Source of the DNA: Lunularia cruciata
Lineage: Eukaryota; Streptophyta; Marchantiopsida; Lunulariales; Lunulariaceae
Direction: 5' to 3'
DNA: 64,000 nucleotides
Assembly (NCBI GenBank): GCA_948567375.1
Contig: OX419757.1
Span: forward strand, 24,918,732-24,982,731
A program made the translations under genes and the position numbers. The notes under the pieces were generated by a model. That model worked only from the letters and a program-made list of their open reading frames with translations, searched no databases and was not told where the DNA came from. Positions 10,900 through 19,900 of the stretch are shown here, one piece after another; positions within the stretch are counted from its first letter, which is position 1, and the number at the start of each line of letters is the position of its first letter.

Positions 10900-11270
10900 G
10901 TGTTGTCCTATTGGATAACCAGAGGGGGATCTTTCGTTTGGTGGGACCTTCAGGGAAGGTCTATACACCACAGAGAGTCTTGTTAGACTCTGGTGCGCAG
11001 CCCTTTATGTTGGGGAAGGCTGCAGTTGTTGGTCTGGAGTTACGGAAGACCGATGTGGAGAGGTGTCCATTTCAGATCCAGACATCTCTAGGTGGTGGTT
11101 CGACACAGTACATCACATGTGGGGAGCTTGTTGTCCAGGTTCAGCCTGGTCATCCGACTGATAGCTCAGTGGTGAGAGCTCAGGCTATTGCGACGATAGC
11201 TGAGTCATATGATGTGCTAGTTGGGGGAGCAGTGTTATACCCTATGGGTTTCAATATTGACTATTGGGAG
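10900..11270 (+). other. Aspartic protease domain
   Basis: VLLDSGAQPFMLGKAAVVGLEL carries the retropepsin active-site triad D-S-G; the catalytic Asp codon is 10986-10988. A downstream hydrophobic block, YDVLVGGAVLYPMGF, matches the usual ILG-type motif that closes the retropepsin fold in gypsy elements. It matures the polyprotein. No stop lies in this domain. Confidence 0.8.
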
Positions 11271-11689
11271 GAGACAGCCTCTTATAGACCTGGTTGGCAG
11301 TCTGGTGAGGGACGGGTATGTCGCCTACCAGTACGCTTTAGTAGTGGCAGTCTTGGCTCACTACAGTCCGGGACCATGGCAGCATCAGTTTTGGCTTTCA
11401 GCGGTGCAGTTACTTGGCCTGGTGACTTGTTGGAGGGGAACGCCCATGCAGAGGATACTCCAGTACCAGAGGAGATCACTCGGCTATGGAGTACGAGTGG
11501 GATTGTTCCATCCACCTTGGATGTTCCATTGTGGAGTTTAGAGGAGGCATTGCAGCAGCATGCAGATCAGTTGGTGCAGCAGGCTTGGAGTGGAGCCTTT
11601 GTACCATCAAGGGATGAGTGTGAGGATGAGCCTCCAAAGGCGATTGCTTTGACACCTCTGGATACCACACTCATTGCTTGGCAGTATCT

Positions 11690-12670
11690 AGTAGAGGGGA
11701 TATGTCTATTAGAGTTGTTTGGTGGGATCAGCACCGGACTAGCTGCGGTGTTACAGGCGGGTATCCGAGTACAGAGGTACTTGTATGTAGAGAAAGATGA
11801 GACTGCTAGGCGAGTCTCTCTACATCATGTGGCACACTTGGCCTATCGGTATCCGGAGTTATTACTGATGTCAGCAGTCAGAGGTTACCAAAAGGCCTTA
11901 CCAGGAGACATTTCCTTATTGGGGGCGCATGACCTAGAGAGACATGGGCCTATTCACTTGGTGATTTCTGGATGGCCATGTCAGGGACATACACGTGCGA
12001 GCCGCGGTTTGGGTCTTCAGGATCCTCGTTCTGGTGTGTTTTGGGAGATGTTACGGATACTACGACATCTCCAGGTTCATCAGTCTGTTTCTCCAGCTTA
12101 CCTTTTGGAGAACGTTCCATTGATGGGTGATTCTCGCACTAGAGTGGTGGCGAGTACACATCAGGTCCATTCTTGGATGGGACCTGCTGTATTGTTAGAT
12201 GCAGCCAGAGTGGGATCACGGGCTCATCGTCTTCGTCTTTGGTGGACGAACCTTTTACCCAGAGAGGTTCTACAGCGTAGTTATGATGGGATTCAGCGAC
12301 TAGACCACATTCTTGTTGATGATATCTTGGATGCTGGACGTCAGTCTCAGACAGTGGTAGTGGCTGATAGGTCACCTATGGCAGTGGTGAACCTAGTTGG
12401 ACAGCCTAGAGCTGCATTTCCCACACTCATGAGTTTCCCAGGCTCTCATGCTTTTCGAGAGGGAGGACCTGGACTTGTTTGGGACTCACAGTTACAGCAG
12501 TTGGTGGAGCCCAATGCTGATGAGAGAGAGCAAGCGATGGGTTTTTGCACCGGTATTACCGCTGTTCCAGCAATGTCAGAGGCATCCAGGCGTCAGGTGT
12601 TAGGTCAGGCTATGGACCTGAACTGTTTGACCTGGATTGTGAGCCTTGGTTTGGCAGAGCAGCGTAGGAT
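11690..12670 (+). other. C5-cytosine DNA methyltransferase domain inside Pol
   Basis: About 325 residues hold the ordered C5-MTase motifs. Motif I is LLELFGGISTG (11706 on; SAM binding). Motif IV is SGWPCQGHTRASRG, with the catalytic Cys codon at 11979-11981. Motif VI is LLENVP, with the Glu codon at 12108-12110. Motif VIII is HRLRLWWTNL (R-x-R, 12228-12236). Motifs IX-X are EREQAMGF ... SRRQVLGQAMDLNCL (to about 12640). All catalytic residues are present and no stop falls inside. The ERxxGF-SxxxRxxLGxxxxxxxL ending and the short target region recall DNMT3/DRM-type rather than MET1/CMT-type enzymes. It lies between PR and RT in the same frame. DNMTs in retrotransposons are known from charophyte algae and dinoflagellates (de Mendoza and colleagues, 2018). 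A role in methylating the element's own cDNA is inference. Confidence 0.9.
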
Positions 12671-13129
12671 GCGCTTGATAGGCATCACCACTCGGACACT
12701 TGTGAGCCCTGTGCCTATCGAGACGATTCAGGCACATGCTGGGGGCGATGGACCGAGTGGACATGGTATTCTTGGGACACATCCAATAGCTACTAGGGAA
12801 AGTGGTCTACTTGGAGTCCATCCAGGTGAGCGTGGGCTACTTGGATTACACCCTTGGTCCACATGGGATGCAGCCAGAGGACGTATGGAGCTTGCAGCCA
12901 AAGTGGAGGGAGTTTTTCACACAGAGGTTGGGACCTCTAGTGGTCGGGAGCATGACACCATTGCTCCCAAGGGCCCAGTATAGCAGCCAGTCAGTACGTC
13001 TTCCACTCCTACTACAGTTACAGAGGATACTTGGGAGCCAGATCTTGGACCCAAGCTTACTAGAGAGGAAAGACGGAGGGTTTGGAGGTTCTTGAGGAGT
13101 CACACGAGTTGTTTTGCCTTCAGTATGAA

Positions 13130-14099
13130 GGATTTGGGTGCTCTGAAGGGACCTGGTATACGGATTGAGCTGACTAGCGACACATCTGTTTTCCGACGTC
13201 CTTATCGATATAGTGAGATGGAGAGGACATTGATTCAGAGCCGGAGTAGTGACCTTTTTGAGGCTGGTTTGGTGGAGATTTCACATGGAGAGTATGCATC
13301 AGCAACAGTGATGCCAGCCAAGAAGGATATGCATGGCAACTATACAGATAGGCGGATGTGTGGAGATTACCGTCCTATCAACCGACAGACCAGGGCTGAT
13401 CGGTATGCCATGCCTACACCGGAGGAGATTTTTGATGCGATTGGGCATGCAAAGGTCTTCAGTACTTTGGATCTTCGAGCGGGATATCATCAGTTGCCGA
13501 TCAGGGAGGAAGATAAGTCCAAGATAGCATTTTGGGCTATTGATCCTCACGGCAAGGATGTGTTATATCAGTGGAGATTCTTACCATTTGGGTTGAAGAA
13601 TGCTCCTGCTGAGTTCCAGAGGGTCATGGATAGGATCCTAGCTGGACTGGATTTTGCTCGGTGCTATATTGATGACATTTTGGTGTATAGCACTACTGTG
13701 GAGGAGCATGAGAGACAGTTGTTGGAGGTGTTTGAGAGGTTGAGATCTCATGGACTCAAATTACATCCTGGGAAGTGTAGGTTCTTCCACAAGCAGGTTG
13801 AGTATTTGGGTCACACTATCTACCCCGGAGGACTTGGTGTTCAGCAGACCAAGGTGGAGGCTATTGCACGTATTCCTCGGCCTACGGATGTGAGCAGAGT
13901 GCGAGCATTCCTTGGGTTGGCGAACTTCTATCGCCGCTATGTTAGAGGATTTAGTGCCATTGCCAAGGCCTTGACGAAGCTGACCAAGCTTACACAGGAG
14001 TGGTGTTGGGGAGATGAGCAGGAGAGAGCTTTTGTAGAGCTCAAGGAGAGGTTGACATCTGCTCCTATTTTGAGGAGACCGATCAAGGGACGACCATTT
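13130..14099 (+). other. Reverse transcriptase domain
   Basis: Typical Ty3/gypsy RT: YRYSEMERTLIQ, CGDYRPINRQT, FSTLDLRAGYHQLPI (motif A, catalytic Asp), FLPFGLKNAPAEFQRVMD, CYIDDILVYS (motif C, YIDD at about 13664-13675), HPGKCRFF and VEYLGHTI, followed by the connection region FLGLANFYRRYV. It is complete and uninterrupted from 12984 to 14099. The TAG at 12981 precedes it and the TAG at 14100 separates it from RNase H. Confidence 0.93.
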
Positions 14100-14102
14100 T
14101 AG

Positions 14103-14470
14103 GTTCACACTGATTGGAGTATGTTGGGGCTTGGAGCAGTGCTCACCCAGCATGATGATGAGGAGAAGGAGTTTGTGGTGGTCTATGCTAGTCGCTCCAA
14201 CAATTCAGCGGAGGTGAAGTATAGTTCATATGAGGGAGAGTGCTTGGCAGCAGTTTGGGCACTAGCACATTTCCGATGTTACCTATTTGGTAACCCCTTC
14301 ACTCTCATCACTGATCATCAGCCGCTGAAGTGGTTGATGGAGTGCGACAAGCTTTCAGGGAAGCTTGCACGATGGGCTCTGATTTTGCAGGAGTATGATT
14401 TCACGGTTGTTCACAGACCTGGAGTGGTGAACCGTGATGCAGATGGGTTGAGTAGAAACCCATGTCCCAG
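14103..14470 (+). other. RNase H domain
   Basis: VHTDWSMLGLGAVL (catalytic Asp), YSSYEGECLAAVWAL (Glu), FTLITDHQPLKWL (Asp) and VVNRDADGLSR (Asp) are the four carboxylate motifs of gypsy RNase H. The domain is intact but follows the TAG at 14100-14102, where homologues have a Gln-type residue. Confidence 0.88.
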
Positions 14471-14675
14471 CCAGCAGGATCAGACCGGAGCATGTTGGCA
14501 TGGTGAGACAGATGAGGAGATGGTGCCAGGTTGGCATGCATCGGCCTTTTTGTGTATATTTGCAGAGACTTTGGTGGTATCTCTCTCAGTGCATACATGA
14601 GGAGTTATTGAGGTCACAGATCCAGAGAGTGAAGATATTGGTATAGTTCAGCGAGACATTCATGATGATATCTTA

Positions 14676-15900
14676 GTGATGGACTATCTTTGCACTGGTG
14701 TTGTGGGTGGCACAGTTGGGGCCAAGGAGAGAGACCGTGTTCTTCAGCAAGCCAGACGGTTCAGATTGGAGGGTAGACACCTTTTGCATGTATGGGAGGA
14801 TGGTAGAGTGCGAGTAGTACCACTTCCATCACAGAGACCACAATTGGTCCGTCATGCTCATGAGGAGCTAGGACATTTTGGAGTAAAGCGTACATATAGC
14901 TTACTCCAGAGTCATTATTGGTGGCGCGGTATGCAGACCGAGGTATAGCAGTTCGTTGCCAGATGTGTGGTTTGTGACCGAGTTAGAGCATCATTCAATG
15001 CTCCTACGCCACAGTTACACCCATTACCTATCATGGGATTGGGTTACCGTTGGAGTTTGGACTTCGCCGGACCTTTACCGCTGACTGTGAGACATCATCG
15101 GTATGTTTTGGTGATGGTGGAGCACTTCTCCAAGTGGATTGAGTTGGTGGCACTTCCTGACAAGTCTAGTGAAGGGACAGCTTACTCGTTCCTGGATCGA
15201 GTTCTTAGTCATTTTGGTGCACCAGCTGAGGTTTTGACTGATCAGGGTACAGAGTTCTTGGGAGAGTTTCAGGTCTTGTGTGACAAGGCTTTGATTGATC
15301 ATCGTACTACATCCCGAGATCACCCTGAGGCAGATGGCTTAGCAGAGAGAGTGGTTCAGACGGTGAAGAGAGGATTGCGAAAGTATGGTTTGCAGAGAGG
15401 CCACTTGGGAGATTGGGATCTCCAGTTACCTTGGTTGGCCATGGGCTATCGGTTCAGCCGGCAAGCCTCCTTAGCATCCTTCTCTCCATACTTTCTACTC
15501 TATGGACGAGATCCAGATTTACCTGCAGCCATTCGTCGAGATGCTACTGTAGTTTTGGACTTGGATGACCCTGATGTATGGATGAGCGCATGTTCACAGC
15601 GGGTAGAGATCTTTCGGAGAGTGATGCCGATGGCCTTCGAGAACTTGGCGATTGCTCAGCATAGAGATACTTTACGCTATGCTACCATTCGAGGAGGAGG
15701 TTATAGACCCTCGATCTGTCGATTTCATCCAGGCGACTATGTATATCTACAGCAGACAGCACCGACGACACTTGATGTTTCTATAGGCCGCACTATCTTG
15801 AGAGTGCGCAAGGTTTTGCCATCTGGAGTCCTTGTGTTAGAAGGACGTGATGGTGTTGTTTGGAAGGATCATGTGCGCAATTGTGCGCCATGCCACCTCC
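14676..15900 (+). other. Integrase: HHCC zinc finger, DDE core, C-terminal domain
   Basis: The zinc finger reads HAHEELGHFGVKRTY ... CVVC (14840-14990), split by the TAG at 14946. The catalytic core has Asp at 15060-15062 (SLDFAGP), Asp at 15240-15242 (LTDQGTEF) and Glu at 15345-15347 (ADGLAER), a D-D-34-E spacing. The C-terminal part contains FHPGDYVYLQQ and LRVRKVLPSGVLVLEGRDG, the GPY/F-like small-barrel region. No chromodomain follows; a PHD finger does. Confidence 0.88.
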
Positions 15901-15950
15901 CAAACATTGATGGTACTATGGACCCAAGCTTGGCACTTGTACGTGCAGGC

Positions 15951-16097
15951 TTGAGGTGTATGTTATGTGGCTCTTCTGGTGGAGCTGCTACTATGTTAGT
16001 GTGTGATAGCTGTTCGAGAGGATGGCATATGGCATGTATGACTCCTCCCCTCACGGTGGTTCCTCAAGGACAGTGGTTATGTCCTAGATGTACTTGA
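15951..16097 (+). other. PHD finger at the integrase C-terminus
   Basis: The last 48 residues fit a C4HC3 PHD finger: CMLC, CDSC, GWHMAC and WLCPRC, with the conserved Trp before the last Cys pair. PHD fingers read histone H3 tails. It sits where chromoviral integrases carry a chromodomain, so a role in choosing insertion sites is a reasonable inference. The natural stop TGA follows directly. The zinc ligands are all present. Confidence 0.88.
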
Positions 16098-16255
16098 CCT
16101 ATAGCTAGTTCATTCTTTATATGGTATAGATTGCAGACAGGCGACTAACGATGGGGCTCCATAGCACCCGGCCTCCTGATCTTTGCCCATTAGAGGGTAT
16201 ACCATATACTTAGAGTAGATGGCTATCTGGAGTTAGAGGGACCTAACCGCTAGCT

Positions 16256-16262
16256 AGGGGGG
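16256..16262 (+). promoter_or_regulatory. Polypurine tract
   Basis: AGGGGGG lies four bases before TGTGGCAC, the start of LTR segment X. Plus-strand priming here places the U3 start at X, which shows that the functional LTR is X followed by Y. Confidence 0.7.
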
Positions 16263-16266
16263 CGAT

Positions 16267-16823
16267 TGTGGCACTTTAGAGTCTATGTATGACTTATGTG
16301 TGAGTTGTGCTTTTATAGTGTATGATGTTGACAGCGATGTATGTTGTGTAGCGATGTATATACGCACGACAGCTGTCACGCCATTTGTAGTTCCGCATCT
16401 AGATGCTCGGACATTGGAGTTCCAATGATGGTAGTTAGAGTTATTCTAGTTGTTTCTCAGGGACTACTTTCCGACGGTTAGATTTTGTGTTCGGGGTACT
16501 GACTTCATGGTGGGGCCCACCGTCACTTTGCACCGTTTGCACCGTCGGGTGTGCCGTCAGCGGGATCGTTAGGGTTTCAGGGCTAGCTCAAGTCCAGGGG
16601 GTATAGTTTCAAAGTGAGCTCCAGAGAGCTCACTTCTTTGATGTTGAGCCTTCGAGTTCCTGGCTATGGTGGACAGAGGCCGGCGAGCGTCACCTGGATT
16701 CTCTATGCTTGAGTGGGTGTGGCTTGACTGTAATCAGTGCCCAGTTGTTGGCAGTTTATAGAGTGATAGATCAAGTACTGATCTGAGTTGAGTTGAGTTG
16801 AGAGTGTTAAGCAATCTGATTAT
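16267..16823 (+). repeat. 3' LTR (X + Y), complete
   Basis: It starts TGTGGCAC directly after the polypurine tract. X is 16267-16371, GC is at 16372-16373, and Y is 16374-16822. In the 5' copy Y ends GATTACA before the primer-binding site, so the intact LTR reads TGT...ACA, about 557 bp. At the X|Y border lies the palindrome GACAGCTGTC, which looks like two LTR ends (CA, GC, TG) facing each other. Confidence 0.85.
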
Positions 16824-16928
16824 TGTGGCACTTTAGAGTCTATGTATGACTTATGTGTGAGTTGTGCTTTTATAGTGTATGATGTTGACAGCGATGTATG
16901 TTGTGTAGCGATGTATATACGCATGACA
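16824..16928 (+). repeat. Extra LTR segment X after the 3' LTR
   Basis: 105 bp, identical to 16267-16371 except one transition (ACGCATGACA against ACGCACGACA). It is joined directly to the end of Y (GATTA|TTGTGGCAC), which is what an LTR-LTR junction with small end loss would look like. It ends at TGACA, followed by the target sequence ACATAC. Confidence 0.88.
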
Positions 16929-19900
16929 ACATACATGATATAGTTAGAACCCAAAAGATACAAATCTATTTTTATTTAATACATGTTCAAGTAAACAGAT
17001 TCTGGAATCTGTAGATCTGACATAAATGGATGGGAGAGTTGCATTATCCTTCTTGTATAGAATATACAAGTACCTCAAAAAGAGGTATATATTTCAAGAA
17101 GATATTTAGAAAACTACAAAGTGAACAAAGCAGAGGTGAAACGTCAACATACTCCACTTCCATGCTATTTGAACAACTCTCAACAACACTTGCCATTGCT
17201 TGGATGCTTGCACTATCCACTTTCAGTATGGAATTTGATCTACCCCAATTCTCATTTGAACTAACTAAGTGACCAATGAATAATACTTGGATTTCTCCTT
17301 TTCACTTAAAAATTATCACTACTCACTTGAACTTGAACTTAAACTTAAACTTGGAACAACACATTAGAGAACTAGACATTTTGGATCATTGCTATAGATC
17401 TCAACAAGTGTCCTATCTCCAAAGTAGCATTTCATATACTCATAATAATTTTAATCTTCTAAGGTTTTCTAGTCTTGGTTAACTCCAAAATCATAAAATG
17501 AACTAGTTTAGATTTTTCACTTCTCTCTTGATTCTCTTCTTTTCTACTTTCAAATTTAGTATATCTTTTTCTAATTTTTTTCATCAAATCTTTCTACCTT
17601 TGTGACCCTATATGCTTCATTTTGACCAAGCTATATCTCTCCCTTGATTCCATTGATTTGCTTGTTAGTTTCAAAATATTAGAAAGATCTTGAGTAAAGG
17701 CAGCCGTGGTAGCCAAAGAGTGTGCCTTGCACTGAGAAACTTTCCTATTTTTTGTGATTCATTTTCCTTTTTCCTTCCTTGTCACTCTCTTGCTCTCCTC
17801 TTAGCTCTCAATCTCTTTCTCAAGCTTGAGGTTCTTCTTCTCTACCTTCTTCTTGTGCCCAAGGTTCTTTTTTGCCAAGTGTACTTGGTTAATGTGGTGA
17901 TGGGATTCAAATCTCCTCATGCATTGGCATAGTGTACTCATGGTCTTGCAAGAAATTGGGACAAGAAGAAATGACTCTTGGGGCTTTGAACAAAAGGAAA
18001 TGACTCTTGGGTACCAAGAACACTATACCTTGGTCTAGTACATGCTTGTGTGTATAAAGTTCCTTGCTCAAAGAAATCATCATCCATTGCTTGTTCACAT
18101 GGTTGCTCACATGAAACTAGCAAACCATCTTCTTCATCTATTACCATATCTAAAATTCATTTTCTACACTTAAACTCACCACGGAAGGTAGAGAAATATT
18201 AGCACAGGTTCAGAGAGAAAATCCATGCTTGCAAATATGGACATATATGATTCAACTTATCCTTGTTTCAGCTCCTTCTTTGTGAGTCCTTCTCCTGTGC
18301 ACTTGTCCTTTTATGTGCAAGCTTGTCTATAGGAGGCCATGAAACGAGCCCATTTTTGTATAGCCTCTTCTCAGTCATGGACTCAAGATAACTCTTTCCA
18401 AATTTGATAAGGTAAGTAGCCATGTAACTAAAAGCGGTACTCTTTTGAACTGGTTTCTTGCAACTACTCCCATGTATTTGATTGAAATATTAAAGGTCTT
18501 CAAGATAGTCCAACAACTGAACATAATGGTGAATGACCATTCTAAATTGCTTGTCATCCTCCTCTTTTGGTTTTGAGCTTGTATATGAAAGCTCCATTGA
18601 CTGTCCCGATCATTGCTCCACTTGTTCCACTCCTTTTGGTTTTGAGCTTATAGATGAAAGCCCCATCAACTATCCCGATGAATGTTCCATTGTCCGCCCA
18701 TATACACCGTGTTTAACAAATCCTGGAATTTATCAAGAAATGGAGGTGGAATAGATTCACTATATATTATAACCAAATCTTGCAGGAGAGGGTGGAATTG
18801 CTTCTACACTATTTGGCTCCAAAGGAGGTGGAATAGATTCACAAGAGTTTGAAACCTAATCTTGTGCAAGGGATTGAATTGCTTCTACACTATTTGAATC
18901 TAACTTACAAGGATTGACACTTCCTTCCAGAGAAGGAAGTACTGACTTGTGAGGAAAGGTGCACTCCATATTTACAGCTCTTTGAATTTTCTTGCACAGC
19001 AAAGTTAGTGCAGTTATGATCTCCTCCTTCCCCTTCACAATACCTCCTCCATTCCCCAAAATGCTGGTGCAATGAAATTTTGAATACCGCTACGTTACGG
19101 ATGTTTGAAAGAGTTCTATCAAGGTCAAGACTTAGTACCCAATTGGAAGTTTTTCTGAGCGCACAACTTGGCGCCAAAAAACATCATATGTAATCTAAAG
19201 CGGACTCTCTTATTCCTCATTTATTCACTCAGGAGGATGAGCTTGAGTAAAATTATAAAACATCAAGGAATCCAAATTACAATTTAGTCTTCTTCATTTT
19301 CATAAATCTCTGATTCAAATCGTTTGCTCAGGTGCTATTGTACGGATGGCTCAAAGATTTAACTCGTTTGCTCAAGCGGTGCTAGCCGATGATTTAAATC
19401 GTTTGTGCGCCAAACCAGGAAGGATTTCCTCTTACAATGCCATGTAATCACTACTTTGTTTACCATTAATTATATAAGATTTGGTCATTATTATTAGCTA
19501 TAACCTTGTACCGATTTTGCCCTTGATGTTATAGTTCTGTTGTTCTGCCGGGATAGTGTGGAAATGGAACCATATAAAGTTGGTAAACACTCATAATTTT
19601 GTTGAAGGCTTGTCCTTTTCTCTACACATGTTTTTTAGAGGGTGTGTCCAAACTTCGTGTAGGTATCCTTCGGAGGCCGTAAATTTCCCCAAAAAGCTAT
19701 CATTGAAACGCTCTATTGTTATAGACGTGAGAGAAACCTCGTTGAATTATACATGAGCACCTTATGTAACTCTCTAATAATTAAAGAGTCATGATTTTCA
19801 GAACCCATAAGCTTTTACGGGTCTAAGGGAGGTCCCATAGACCATAAGCCTCGACAAGTTGACCAGAAATTTGCATCTAACAGTGAAATAATCTAATTCC

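Larger units (their letters stand above)
8991..16097 (+). pseudogene. Gag-PR-MTase-RT-RNaseH-IN-PHD polyprotein, one frame with four stops
   Basis: A single frame (coordinates divisible by 3) runs from ATG 8991 to the natural TGA at 16095-16097, about 2,370 codons, with no frameshift. It is interrupted only by TAG 12981, TAG 14100, TGA 14598 and TAG 14946. Each stop is one C-to-T step from a sense codon (CAG, CAG, CGA, CAG), and the surrounding protein fits Gln or Arg there. The frame is also open upstream to 8688 with plausible coding sequence, so the true start could be non-ATG or on a spliced leader. No Gag-Pol frameshift site is needed. Functions: Gag packages RNA, PR matures the polyprotein, RT/RNase H make cDNA, and IN inserts it. 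Roles of the MTase and PHD parts are discussed at those entries. Confidence 0.9.
6999..16928 (+). mobile_element. Ty3/gypsy-type LTR retrotransposon encoding a DNA methyltransferase and a PHD finger
   Basis: The 9.93-kb element has termini TGTCACG...GCATGACA (a five-base inverted repeat, TGTCA/TGACA). It is flanked by CAACAT on both sides (6993-6998 and 16927-16932, overlapping the terminus), so the target duplication is 4-6 bp. Domain order PR-RT-RNaseH-IN is the gypsy order. The polyprotein adds a C5-MTase between PR and RT and a PHD finger after IN. LTR parts are permuted: Y - internal - X - Y - X. The two 449-bp Y copies differ at 12 positions, all transitions (about 97% identity). The insertion is therefore not ancient but is coding-dead, with four stops. 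Confidence 0.93.

Noticed and set aside
9052-15323. Many overlapping open frames on both strands within the gypsy polyprotein
   Set aside because: They are shadows of the long coding frame, without domains of their own.
16374-16928. Y+X (TGTCACG...TGACA) as the true LTR
   Set aside because: The ends look like a proper LTR, but the polypurine tract directly precedes X and the PBS-like site directly follows Y, so X+Y is the functional order. Y+X describes only this permuted insertion.
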